Source: Archilochus colubris
Taxonomy: Eukaryota > Chordata > Aves > Apodiformes > Trochilidae
DNA length: 64,000 nt
Reading direction: 5' to 3'
Assembly: GCA_023079485.1 (NCBI GenBank)
Contig: CM041085.1
Location: 93,941,115-94,005,114, forward strand
This document shows positions 22,448-33,343 of the stretch, one piece after another (position 1 is the stretch's first letter; each line of letters opens with the position of its first letter). The notes under the pieces were generated by a model. It worked only from the letters and a program-made list of their open reading frames with translations. It ran no database searches and was not told where the DNA came from. Position numbers and translations under genes: made by a program.

Positions 22448-25400
22448 AGAAAATGCAGGAATGTCTCCGTAGTACTATAGCGTGCGGTGTAGAAATCACT
22501 AATCTAGGAAGTACTGGCGAAGGGAGGGGATCAAATGAACCCATCAAACTAATCTAATAATGCTTTCAAACCTAAGCTGATTTGTTTAGAGACAGCTTTG
22601 ATGTCTTTTGCACTTGCAGTAATAGCTCTAGAAAGTTTTCAAACATTAGCAATTAGAAAATTCATATCATACCTGTTTTTTAGTGTTTAAACGAGTCCTA
22701 AATAATGGATGCTTGTTGACTATGAAATCACAACACAGATAAAGCTGGTAAAGAAAACAAGTCTTCCATGTGACATGTCAATATTGTTTATTAAAATAAT
22801 GTTAATTATACATGGGAGCAAAAAATAGCATTTTTGAAATTCTTTAGATGAAAACTGAGCATTTTGAATTCTCATTAGGAGAACAGAGTAAATAAAAGCT
22901 CATTTAATTTTCTTTAAATAATACACAGCACCTTGTATACAATATATAGGGTCTCAAGTGCAGTTCAGAGTATTCCATAGAGCTAATGCAGTTATGAACT
23001 AATAAAGCAGTCTTGAAGAATGAGGATTTCTAAAATGGGGAAGAAAAAACCATCCAAACTTAGCAATGAGCAACAGGTCTTTAAAAAGGAAGAGAGGCTG
23101 AGTTGTTAAAGTGTGCTATCTGTTTAATGCTTTGTACTGGAGTGACACCAAATGCTGCAGTTTGATTAATTTAAATGGCAAGTACCAACAGCCTAAAGTT
23201 GGTAACTAAAGATGTAGTACTTAGGATTTTGTTCATTTATTTAATGGTATAGAATTTTACTTTTCAAAACTATTAATTTTTTTAGATGACATTAATTCTT
23301 TTTTTGTACATATCAAACAATGTAGTTTGGGTAGGCAGGTGGACAATAATGGAAGAAAGTGTCTTGCAGAGAGGTGGCTTAAGTCACCCTATAAACACTG
23401 GTGAAGATACTAATTTGCTAATGTATATAATGAATAGTAAGCTAGATACTTGATAGGAAAAAAAAAAAGGCTATACATAATTTTATCAAGCTGCTTAAAC
23501 TCCCTAATATGCTACATATGAGCATTGCCTAGAAACAGCTTGCTGAGCATGGTCTTTTTCCTGACAGTGTTACTGAAAACTCGATGAGCCATAATTAAAG
23601 GTGGGTCACAGAGGGGAGAAAAACTCATTTTAGTCTTATGGCATTTATATTCATGGAAGTTAGTAAATCAAATGCTATTGTGTGAAGGGCAAAAGTATAA
23701 CCTTTTCTGTTCAGCCAGAATTGGATAAATATTTCTTTTTAATTGTTCTGTGTGATCTACAGACATATAATCAATTAAGTAATTGCTCTGCTGAAAGTGA
23801 GAAAAATCCTTAGTATCTTTTTCTGTAAATTGCCTATCTTTGCAGTGCTGCCATAGCATTCATATTCCCTAGATTCTTTGCACATACATGGGAGGGAAAA
23901 AATAATCAAAATCTCTTGTTTTCCAATACTTTATTGCTGTTGTGTTACTAACATGGCTGCTACCAGAAATCGGTTCCAAAGTACAGGAGAAGTTATGAAG
24001 CCATATTATTGAAAGTATTATATAAGAGCAGTAAGTGGCCATTAGCAGCATCTGGCATGCCACACATGAACCTTACCAGCATAGCTTACTTGTTTAGATT
24101 ACTTACAAGGAAAAAATGGAGTAACCTTAATTTACTTACGTAGTCTTTCAGACTGGAGTACAAGTACTGCTCTCTGTTCCTCAGAGTATTGGTCTACTAA
24201 TCTTCCGAATTGACTGATCTTTAGCAGGCTTGTCTACAGAAACCAGTGATCAGATGATGAATGTGCACATTCACTTCTTGAGGATGTGTGTTTAGACCCA
24301 ATAAATAACCTGTGAGTAACCTCCAGATGCTCAGAATTTTCATAGCAAATATGAAAATAGACTGATATACCAACTTACCGAGACATATGTGTCTGAGCAG
24401 ATGTGATCCACCTCATATTAGGGTACTTGTTTAAGCAAGAGCTTGTTTCAGCTCTTGTGAATAAAACTCTCTGGAGTTATGTGTTAGATATATGTCCAGG
24501 AAGAACAAAATCAAAACCTGCTCATTTTCACAGCTGGACATAAAGGTCAATACTCAGCATTTCATAAATAATCGAAATCAGACAGGTGCCTAGAGAACTG
24601 GCCCAGGAACAGATATTTTCTTTCTTGCTAGCAAGTACTTACACTGAGATTCTAGGTGCTGATCATGAAATTAACACATTGCTATCTTGTCAGTCCTCTG
24701 AACTTTGTCATTGTCGTGGTATCACTCGATGGAGTTTACTTGGACTAATGCTGCTGATGGAAATCTGCCTGATGATCCTTTCAATCACCTGTTCTTCCAA
24801 CAAATCTGCATCACATTTGTATTTCAGAGTCATGTCTGGTTTTAGTATGTGTGCACTTGAGCAGGTGACTGTACAGGCCTTGTCCTGAGTGTTGGGAGAG
24901 ACGTGGGGAGGGGGCTGTCTCACTCAAAACAAGTGAAAGGAAACTGAGGCACATAATAGTATGGGGAACTCTGCATGCTTCTGTCCTTCAGACTGGAAAA
25001 TGAGATGACCAGCTCTTCATAACATAAATGTACCTACACATATAGTTTAGCATAAAAAGCTAATTCTGGGTTTGTGCCAAGTAACTCTAGGAACCATCTA
25101 AACTGTATCCCTTGGAGAAAGCACACTTTAGCAGGTGGACTAGTGTCTGTCACCTCTGATCAGAGTAAAGAATACATATTCAAATATGTCATATTCAAAG
25201 AATTAGCCCACTTCTTTATGATAAATGTGCCTCTAATACAAAATAGCTTTGCATTCACAGGCAGCTGACTAAATAGAGTTTGGGGTAAAAGCCAATCTTA
25301 TTGTTTCTACTTTTCCTAGGAGAAACCCAGTAAAGTTAACTTAGAACTGATAGGGATGCAGTTATTTAAGCCATGTGAACCTTGAGTTAAAATATGAATT

Positions 25401-25945
25401 TGCAGTTCATTTTAATCACTGAATTTTTAAATTACCCTGTTGCAATTTATTTGCTTTTGTTTTCAAGGATTTAATGGTTTCATTTACTAAACCTGAATGT
25501 GAGAAATGAAAAGCAAGTATACAAGGGTCTGTTATATGCAGTGCTATACAGAAAATTCTGAGTTATTAAGTAGCTGAAATTTGCTACTGTTGCATACAGG
25601 TTTGCATATGCAGTGTATTAGAAGAGTTATAAATCTGTGAATGATTTTAGATGCTGGAATCTGATGCCGAGTTGTACCATGTTTGTGATTCCACTCACAA
25701 AGGGAATTATATCTGTAACTCCAAGTTCTTTCAAAGACCTTTAACAGTCCTTATGCTGATCTGCTAAAATATGTGAATCATACTCTGCTGAGATTTTACT
25801 GCAATATACTGTATCATGGACAATGATGGAAAGCAGATGCTGATATATTTTGTAGAAAATTAGAATTAGAAATGTTCTTGTCTTGATATTTCATCACCAT
25901 GTATCTCTGTTCTCTGATCCAGTCTACTTTATCCTTCGTTTTCCT
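22448..25945. other. Apparently single-copy DNA
   Basis: No recognised repeat. It contains a weak minus-strand exon candidate at 24789-24884. The overlapping + strand frame at 24586-24888 has no known motif. Otherwise I see nothing in it. Confidence 0.4.
24789..24884 (-). CDS. Weak candidate exon, cysteine-containing, family unknown
   Basis: On the minus strand the pyrimidine-rich stretch 'cccctccccacgtctctccc' leads to 'aacactcag', giving a good 3' splice acceptor before GACAAGG. The possible donor is CAG|GTGATT. The exon is 96 nt, phase 0 at both ends, with 32 codons starting 'DKACTVTCSSAHILKPD' and containing three Cys (two close together, one later as YKC). If not spliced, the frame runs on to a stop at 24708. 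The spacing is vaguely like an extracellular disulphide-bonded module, but I cannot assign a family. No partner exon was found, so this may be chance. Confidence 0.2.
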
Positions 25946-26330
25946 CTATTTGGTTCAGCCTGGATAGGAAAAAGCTCCAGGAAGACCTTGTATCAGCCTT
26001 CCAGTACTTGAAGGGGCTTATAGGAAAGCTGAGGAAGGGCTTTTTACAAGAGCATTTAGTGACAGAATGAGGGGTAATGGCTTTAAAATGGAAGAGGGTG
26101 GATTTAGGTTGGACATTAGGAAGAAATTATTTAGTGTAGGGTGATGAGGCATTGGCACAGGTTATCTGGAGAAGTTTTGGATGCCCACTCCCTGGCAGTG
26201 TTCAAAGCCAGGATGGATGGGGCTTTGAACAACCTGGTTTAGTGGGAGGTGTCCCTCCCCATGGCAGAGGGCTTGGAGCTAGGTGATCTTCGAGATCCCT
26301 TCCAACCCAAACCATTCTATGATTCTATTT
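25946..26330 (+). mobile_element. CR1 LINE 3' fragment
   Basis: Starts in 'tttggttcagcctggatag', then 'gaccttgtatcagccttccagtacttgaaggggc'-type sequence, 'gaatgaggggtaatggctttaaa' at 26066, 'ttaggttggacattaggaagaaat' at 26104, 'gaggcattggcacaggtta' at 26145 and 'gatcccttccaaccc' at 26294. It ends 'ccattctatgattctat'. Only the ~385-bp 3' end is present. The reading frame is not maintained. Confidence 0.92.
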
Positions 26331-26334
26331 TCTA

Positions 26335-29300
26335 GTAACTTAGTTGAAATAGAAATCAAACACATGAATACTGTTTTACCCACTATAAACTATTTAAAGA
26401 CATCAGTATAGCACACTAACCTGTCATAGCTATTTTGTGCCATTTTTCACCTAGTGGCTTCTTCCAAATGGTATAAAACCACTGCAGGGAGGGACACTGC
26501 TTAACTGCTAGGAAGTTGAAACATTTTAAATACTGTTTTCATTCCACTGAACAAAGGTATTAAGTTAATACAAATGAGGACACAAAATAGAGTAAAGCTC
26601 ATTAAATTACAGCTCTCTGAACAACCTTTTTTGAGTTGAAGTAGTCAGTAAGGATTCCACAAAGAGATTACTGATGTGTTTCTGTATCCTCTGCACTTAG
26701 AGGTCACTGGATGTGAACTATCTGTAGTTCAGAAGCTGTGTAACTGTAATTATGTGACAATAAGTAATTTTTCTAAAAATAAAAGTGCTTGGCCACCTCT
26801 GTAAATATAAAATTAGCTATTAATTCTTGAAGGAAGCGTGCCTCCAGACTAAGTGCTCTGAACTCCTAATCTGTTCTGTTCCAATTATCTCAATTATCTG
26901 ATCTGTGCCTCACAAGGTTCTGTAGGATTGTGTATTTTTGCTGCTGCTGGCAGCCACCACTGTCGTGATGACATAAAGCTTCCTATCAGGTGAGCTCTAG
27001 GATTTAGAATGAATGTTTCTCTGTCACACCTTTCCTGTGTAACCTCATTTGCATTGCCAGGATGTGTCTACTGGAAATACACAAAGTGTTTTGAGTAATG
27101 AAATGCTGCTTAGGCCTGCTTTAAAAACACAATGATTAAGCACTCGCTTGGATAATGAAAGGAGGTCTCACACCTCTTCCTTACAAAATCTTTTCTCATT
27201 TCCTACTGAACTACAGTTCCTAAAGCACTTAACTTAATTCAGCTATATCATTTTTGGATGACGGTCACCTAAAATGTTTTAGTCATATTTACCCATTAAT
27301 GCTTTGTGAAACTGAAAAGAAGACAACGTGATTTTTCTTAAACTGCAGTCATGTACCTTCCACTCTTCGAGAATCCTGAATCTAAAAGGTGATTATACTG
27401 GTGTAATTTTGAAGATTTCTTTTTGTTCAAATGTATTTCAAATGAAAGTAACAGGATTCTTTTCTTGTCAGCGTCATAATTAATACAGATTATCTGCTGG
27501 TGACTTTCTCAAACGAAGTCACTGTTATTTTGTGCAGTTTCTGGTTTATATTTCAGAGAGTGCAAAGCTGTGTCTTCTGATCTTGCATTTCTGTTTGCTA
27601 TGATTATTACTTGACCTCAGACAGAACTCTGAATGACTATATTTATTCTTTAACAGATCTGAAAGAGAAATTAAATCTTATTTATTTCTAAAGTGTTGAC
27701 AGAAAAATGTGGGTTGTGTCACTGGATTTTTGAAGTCTGCTTTGAACAGAAATTAAAGCTGCCATTAATCTCCATAACGCTGAAACTTAAATCAGCTAAT
27801 TCTGCCTGAAGAGATTGGAGAGGTTGCGGAAAGTAGATAGGACTAATACTGAGATATTAGATTATATATACCCTGAATTTGTTTCCTTCATGAAACACTA
27901 TTGGGTTGTCAAAAACATTCCAATAGCTTGAAAAGTTGTGATGCTAGCAGTTACGCCTGTCGTCTTTCCTCTGATCCTTTTCAAATAATCTGTAGAGGGC
28001 TTTTGTGCAGCCAGATCTGAATGTTGGTACAAGTACCTTCCATGTTAGTAAGGAAATGAGAGACAAAGTATTCCTATGTTTTTAACAAGGTAAATGGATG
28101 CTAATGCAATGATTGTTTCGTATAAGCAATGTGCTCTTCTGCCTTGCATCAAAATGGCAAAGTTGACACTTGGCAGAAAGCATCACTCATCACTTTTCAT
28201 ATTAAAACTTGTTTCTCTGAGTACATTGTAATGTCATGCACACAATAGGGAGTCATCAGAATTTGGCAGAACGCAGATCAGACTTAGCTTTTGTTATTAG
28301 TTTTGGACTAAAGGAAAGGTAAGGAATTATAAGCAAATTGCTTATGGAAATGCTCTATTGTACAGCTGCATAGCTCTCTAAATTTACGAAGTGTTCAGAC
28401 TGAGTTTATTTTCTCTCCTAATTAGCAGGGTGTGAAATACATTTCAAAGAGATTTGTCCTATTTGAGCAATTTCTGCCTTTATTGATTTTAGGGTAGTAC
28501 TCTGATCTCTTGTGCCAGATTCTTTTATCTCAGGAAAGTTTCAGATTTGATGGAAGTAAATTGTAATCAATGATTGGATACTAATTTGTGGTTTTGTTTC
28601 TGATGAAAACAGTGGAGTGGATGTGAAATGCAGCAGCAGATGTAACTTGTAATGTTATCCCATTTTTAGCCATGCAATGAAGTAATCTGTCAGAAAAATG
28701 AGAGTCATCACAGTATCCTCAATTCCAGAATGAAGTGGAATGTGCTGAGCAGAAGTGATAGTGAGTGGACCATGGCAGGGACTCTGTTACTTGATTCCAC
28801 ATGGAAAACAGATTGTTCCAAGGCAGGTGATGTCCTTCCCCACCCACACTAATGTTGTTTTTAATTCCTGTGGTTCAGATCTGCACAGAACCACAGGAGT
28901 GGCCTAATACTTTGTAATTGGTGCCACCTTGGGGTGTACATGGCTCTTAGGTCTCATGTGAAGGTTCAAACACTGTTTGCTCTTACTGTCCCTCCTAGAT
29001 GCAAATACGAGATGATTGCAGAGCAGGTTTCTGGCGTTTAGGAACAGTTCACCAATTGAAGTTCAGAACAGTGCAATTCACCAGTTCCTGAACTCTTAGT
29101 GTCTCTGACTTGTTTGTGGAGGTGGTAAACGTCTCACAGAAAGGTACAATTGATTCTCAGCAAGTCTGCTACTCTAAGTGGGCTTCTGGCTTTGGGATGT
29201 GAGCCTTAGGTTCTTTACACAGGCTCTCCTAAATGATTAGTATTTTTTGTTTGTTAAGAGGTAGGAAATAGTCTTGACTTGAAGGTCTCTGCAGAGTATT

Positions 29301-29502
29301 GTGCCTGTGTCTCCTCTGTACCTCGGGAATTTTGTGGACAGTAACTGACAGTGACAGGGATAACAGCTGCTGATCCTCATCAGAGTGACCTCGACTGACA
29401 GGTGTGTCATGAGTTTCAATAAAAGCAACTGTGGAGTCTTGGATTGAGGATCGAACAACCCTATTCAAGGGTATAGGCTGGGGACTGAATCTCTAGGAAG
29501 GG
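26335..29502. other. Apparently single-copy DNA, possible conserved non-coding segments
   Basis: About 3.2 kb without repeats I recognise. The part from ~27,240 to ~28,450 has few homopolymer runs and many TAAT/ATTA homeodomain-type cores, for example 'gctgccattaatctccataacgc' around 27757. That texture is often seen in conserved non-coding elements. This is an impression only; no alignment was possible. Confidence 0.25.
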
Positions 29503-29925
29503 GTTCTGCAAAAGAGGGAGTTGAGAGCTTGATACACATAGAGAGGCTGAGAAGGCTGGGCATTACTGAGCTGTAAGAAAAGGCAAATTGGAGACCTTAT
29601 TGCTGTCTACAGCTACCCAGTTAGAGCATACAGAGAAGATAAAAGAAGACTGCACATAGATGTGCACAACAATAGGATGAGAAACAACAGACACAAGTCA
29701 GAATGTGGGAAATTCCAACTCGATAACATGAAAAAAAAATTGCCCTGAAGAGTGGCGAAATGCTGGAACAAGTTGCCCAGAGAAGTTGTCTACTTTGGAG
29801 ATTTTCAAGACTGTACTGGACACAGCCCTGGGCAGCCTGGTCTAAATAGACATAATTTAGTGAGTTGAACTGGATGACTTTCACAGATCCCTGCTAACCT
29901 AGATTGTTCTACCACTCTATGATTA
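29503..29925 (+). mobile_element. CR1 LINE 3' fragment
   Basis: CR1 3' order is kept: a 'gagaggctgagaaggctgggc' block at 29541, 'ggagaccttattgctgtctacagctac' at 29590, 'aatgtgggaaattcc' at 29701, 'gctggaacaagttgcccagaga' at 29762, 'acacagccctgggcagcctgg' at 29819, 'gagttgaactggatgac' at 29862, and the terminal 'ctctatgatt' at 29914-29923. A short A9 run lies at 29730-29738. No frame is kept. The 5' boundary is approximate. Confidence 0.85.
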
Positions 29926-31510
29926 TGCTGTCAGTTTGTTTTTACAGTTGGTATTTGAGTCTTCTGCTGGAATATTAATTTCCATTTTTTTATTTAGTAC
30001 ATTTACAGACAACTTTTGAACAGTGGGAGAGTTCTTCAGTCATCAAAATGGTGACAGAAATATAGTAGTTTTTAATGTTTTGGTCCTAGTACATATTGAG
30101 AGATACTGGCTATCATAAAGACTCTACCAGTGAGCACTGGAAGTGCTCATTATAGGACTATTTATATTTGAGGCATAAAATGTTTAATCTTCAAAATAAA
30201 TGTAATTTATTGCTGAAAAAATTTCCTTTTGATAGTGGAATTTCTGTAAAAATTTGTCTTTATGAATTTACTTAGGTTAAAGAAGAAATTACTTGGGTTA
30301 TAGGGGAATTCCTCTAAGAATTTAGTGCCTTATTTATGAATTGCTAAGGTTCAAGAAAAGTTCCACTTCTGGACATAACCTTTTCCACTTTTGCTTTGCA
30401 GAAAATACTGAAAAACAAACTATCCTATTGGACCTAAGGGTTTGTTTTAGAGGGTTTTTAGAAATTTGGTATTTATTGCATATGTTTTTTGGCATATTTA
30501 AACTTCATTCACTCAGTGTGGTTTCCCCATGATGTCTTGTAGAATAAATAGTTATAGAGCACTTTGCTCTATAACTTAGTTTGAAAATCACTACTGTGAA
30601 GCACTGCAAATAAACACATGTACCTAGAGACAGCTCAGCTGATGCTTAACAGTATTAGCTTGTTTTCCTGACAAACTAGGAATATAACACTGCATGTAAT
30701 TTTCTCCATGACATTTCAAAACTGTTTCTGTCCCACTTTAAAGCAGTAATACCTGGTGTAGTTACTTGTTGCTTACAATGACAAATATTAGCCAAATGCC
30801 CACTTGTCCTGAAATGTTTGAACTGAGCTTCCTTTGGGTAACATACAACTTGCATGATTCACAGAAAGAGAACTGTAGTTTCTTGCTATATTGAATATGC
30901 TGAGGATTTGATTTTTTTTTAATTTTTATTTTCAGTCTTGCAGTTCTCAGTAATCCATGTTTAGAGGTTTTTTCTATAGCCACTGAATCACTTGAGCAGT
31001 ACTGCTTCTACCTTTAAAATCTTATTTTTGCTGTTGCTGACAGCCTGATTAGCTACAGTTGTCACATTATGCTGGGTGTGGTTCATGAAAGGAGTGCAAT
31101 GCAATGTGTAATTGATTTTTTTTTTTTTTTGCAAAGTGCTATCAAATACTTCAATTGCTATATATCTAAATTTGTTTATAGGTAAAAAATGTTCTAAAGT
31201 AAGAATATTGATTCACCCCATTTCTATTTCCTTTCATAGACTTTACAGCAATAAACTATAATGGATATACTCAGCATAGAAACATTAATTAAAGCTGGCA
31301 GAACAGTGCCGTTTTTCTCAGCAGCCAGAAATGGAAAACTACATACTATTTCTATCTAATGCAGTACTTAATCAGAGAAATTCTTCCTTCAGAAATCTCT
31401 TTAGCAGTAATTGCAGGCACAGATGTAGTCAGGGGCTGTGGAGATATATCTTTTTCAGTACTTTTTCTAGGTATGTAGCAGTTGGTGTGAAGCCCCACTG
31501 AAAACTACAG

Positions 31511-31568
31511 TAAATAAAAAATGTAATAAAATAAATAATAAAAATAAAAAAAATAAAATAAAAAAAAA
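31511..31568. repeat. (TAAAA)n-type A-rich simple repeat
   Basis: Tandem variants of aataaa/ataaaa, ending in A9. No retroposon body is recognised beside it. Confidence 0.85.
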
Positions 31569-32358
31569 GGAAATCAAGATGGTAGACCAGATACCTAAGA
31601 GAGGTGAACCCTTCCTAAGGGATTTCCTCTCATTATTCAGCATGGATCACATTATACTGCTGTGGAAATTAAGCTAATATATATAAATGAAAAAATAATT
31701 CTTCAACAGTCTTTATAAAAAAAGAGAGATGATACATCTTAGAGGATACAGGCTCCTCTTGTTTTCTTTCAATTTGAACTCATGTCAACATACAGTGGAG
31801 TAATTGCACAGAGTAGAATGGAATGTATTTCATTATATGTTGCGTGAGCACGAACTGCATATTACACTTCAGGTAAAATGAAAGGCGTTCTCAGGATGTA
31901 GCTGGCAGTTAAAGCATTTTTATTTGGGGGAATTTTTTTTTTTCTTTGCAAGACCAGAACTATAATTCAGTTTCATATCCTGTGGTAGTGTAACAAGGAA
32001 ATCTACTGTTTTATGCCAGCCAGCAATTTCTGTGTTTGCTTTTCTGAATTACAGCTTGTTAACTGCAGCATATGCATTACAAGAAACAAAAGCACTTTCA
32101 GTAAAGCTGTTCTGTTGTTGAAACCCAGCAATCCAGTATGCCATCTCTCTTTCCTCAGATTTGCCTTTTTCTGTCAATTCTTTCTTTCATGGAGATTTTT
32201 GGTACTATATGTATTCTTTGATATAGCAGAAAACAAAAGGATGACATTATTAATAGAATCTATGAAAAAAGAGGAATAAAGCCCACCATGGAAATATAAT
32301 ACCATTGATTACATCTCCTTATTTGAAGAAATGTAGACATGGCTTAGCCCTGTATTAC

Positions 32359-32404
32359 TTTTTGGTTTGTTTTGGTTTGTTTTTGTTTGTTTTTTTGGTT
32401 TTTG
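32359..32404. repeat. T/G-rich simple repeat (TTTGGTTTGT-like)
   Basis: Imperfect repeats of tttggtttgt and ttttgtttgt, ending in tttttttggtttttgg. Confidence 0.8.
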
Positions 32405-33220
32405 GCAGAGTCCCCTGAAATAAGGAAAGTCTAGAAATGAGTCTAGAATGTCCTGTACGTGGATTGTGCCAGCATTTGATATAGTTCCTTAAAAGGTTGT
32501 AAATCAGTGCTTTGTATTTCCTTGTGTCTTTCTTTTAATTTCTCCTTGGTTGTTCATCTGTATTTTTCAGTCTCTAGGCTTCAAATGATGTTGTTTGCTG
32601 TCATTTGGAGACCTGCTTTTTTATCATTTTATTAGATACACATTCTGGATATTTACCTTTTAGTGTTACTGTAACAGCTTTATGCACCTATAATGGATAA
32701 TGTCATATTTAAAAAAAATAACACTAAGATTAAGAAATTGATAGACTGGTTTGGATTGGAAGGGACCTTAAAGATCATCTAGATCTAACCTCTGTGCTGT
32801 CGTCAGGGACACCTTCCACTAGACCAGGTTGCTCAGAGTCCCATCCAGTCTGGCCTTGAACACCTCCAAGGACTGGGCAGCCAGAGCTTCTCTGGACAAC
32901 CTGTGCCAGTGTCTTACTACACTCATAGTGAAGCTTTTCTTCCTAATGGCTAACCTAAATCTACCCTCTTCCAGTTTAAAGCCATTACCTCTTGTCCTGT
33001 TGTTGTATTCTCATGTAAAAAGTCCCAGCTTTTCCAGTCCCAGCTATTCCTTCAGATACTGGAAGGCTGTTCCAAGATCTCCTCAGAGCTTTTCCTCTCC
33101 AGGCTGAACAACCACAACTCCCTCAGCCTGTCTTCCTAGGAGAGCTGCTCTAGTTCTCTGATCATCTTCTTGGCCCTTCTTTGGACTCGCTTCAACAGCT
33201 CCATGTCCTTCTTGTGTTGG

Positions 33221-33262
33221 CTCCAGAAAAAAGGCACAGTGCTCCAGAAAAAAGGCACAGTG
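33221..33262. repeat. Perfect 21-bp tandem duplication inside CR1
   Basis: The unit starting ctccagaaaaaaggcacagt occurs at 33221-33241 and 33242-33262. The length is a multiple of three, so it appears as a repeated 7-residue phrase in every frame. It postdates insertion of this CR1 copy or was present in its source. Confidence 0.9.
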
Positions 33263-33328
33263 CTCCAGGTGGGTTCTCATGAGCAGAGTAGACAGGGAGA
33301 ATTACCTTCCTTGACCTGTTGTCCACAC

Positions 33329-33343
33329 TTTTTTTTTTTTTTT
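33329..33343. repeat. T15 run interrupting CR1
   Basis: CR1 sequence resumes directly after the run ('gattcagcccaggatg'), so the run lies inside the element, not at its tail. Confidence 0.85.

Larger units (their letters stand above)
29926..32737. other. Apparently single-copy AT-rich DNA
   Basis: No gene recognised. T15-type tract near 31116-31130, a TAAA-rich simple repeat at 31511-31568, and a T/G-rich tract at 32359-32404. The open frame at 32013-32279 (+) has no identifiable domain. Confidence 0.45.
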
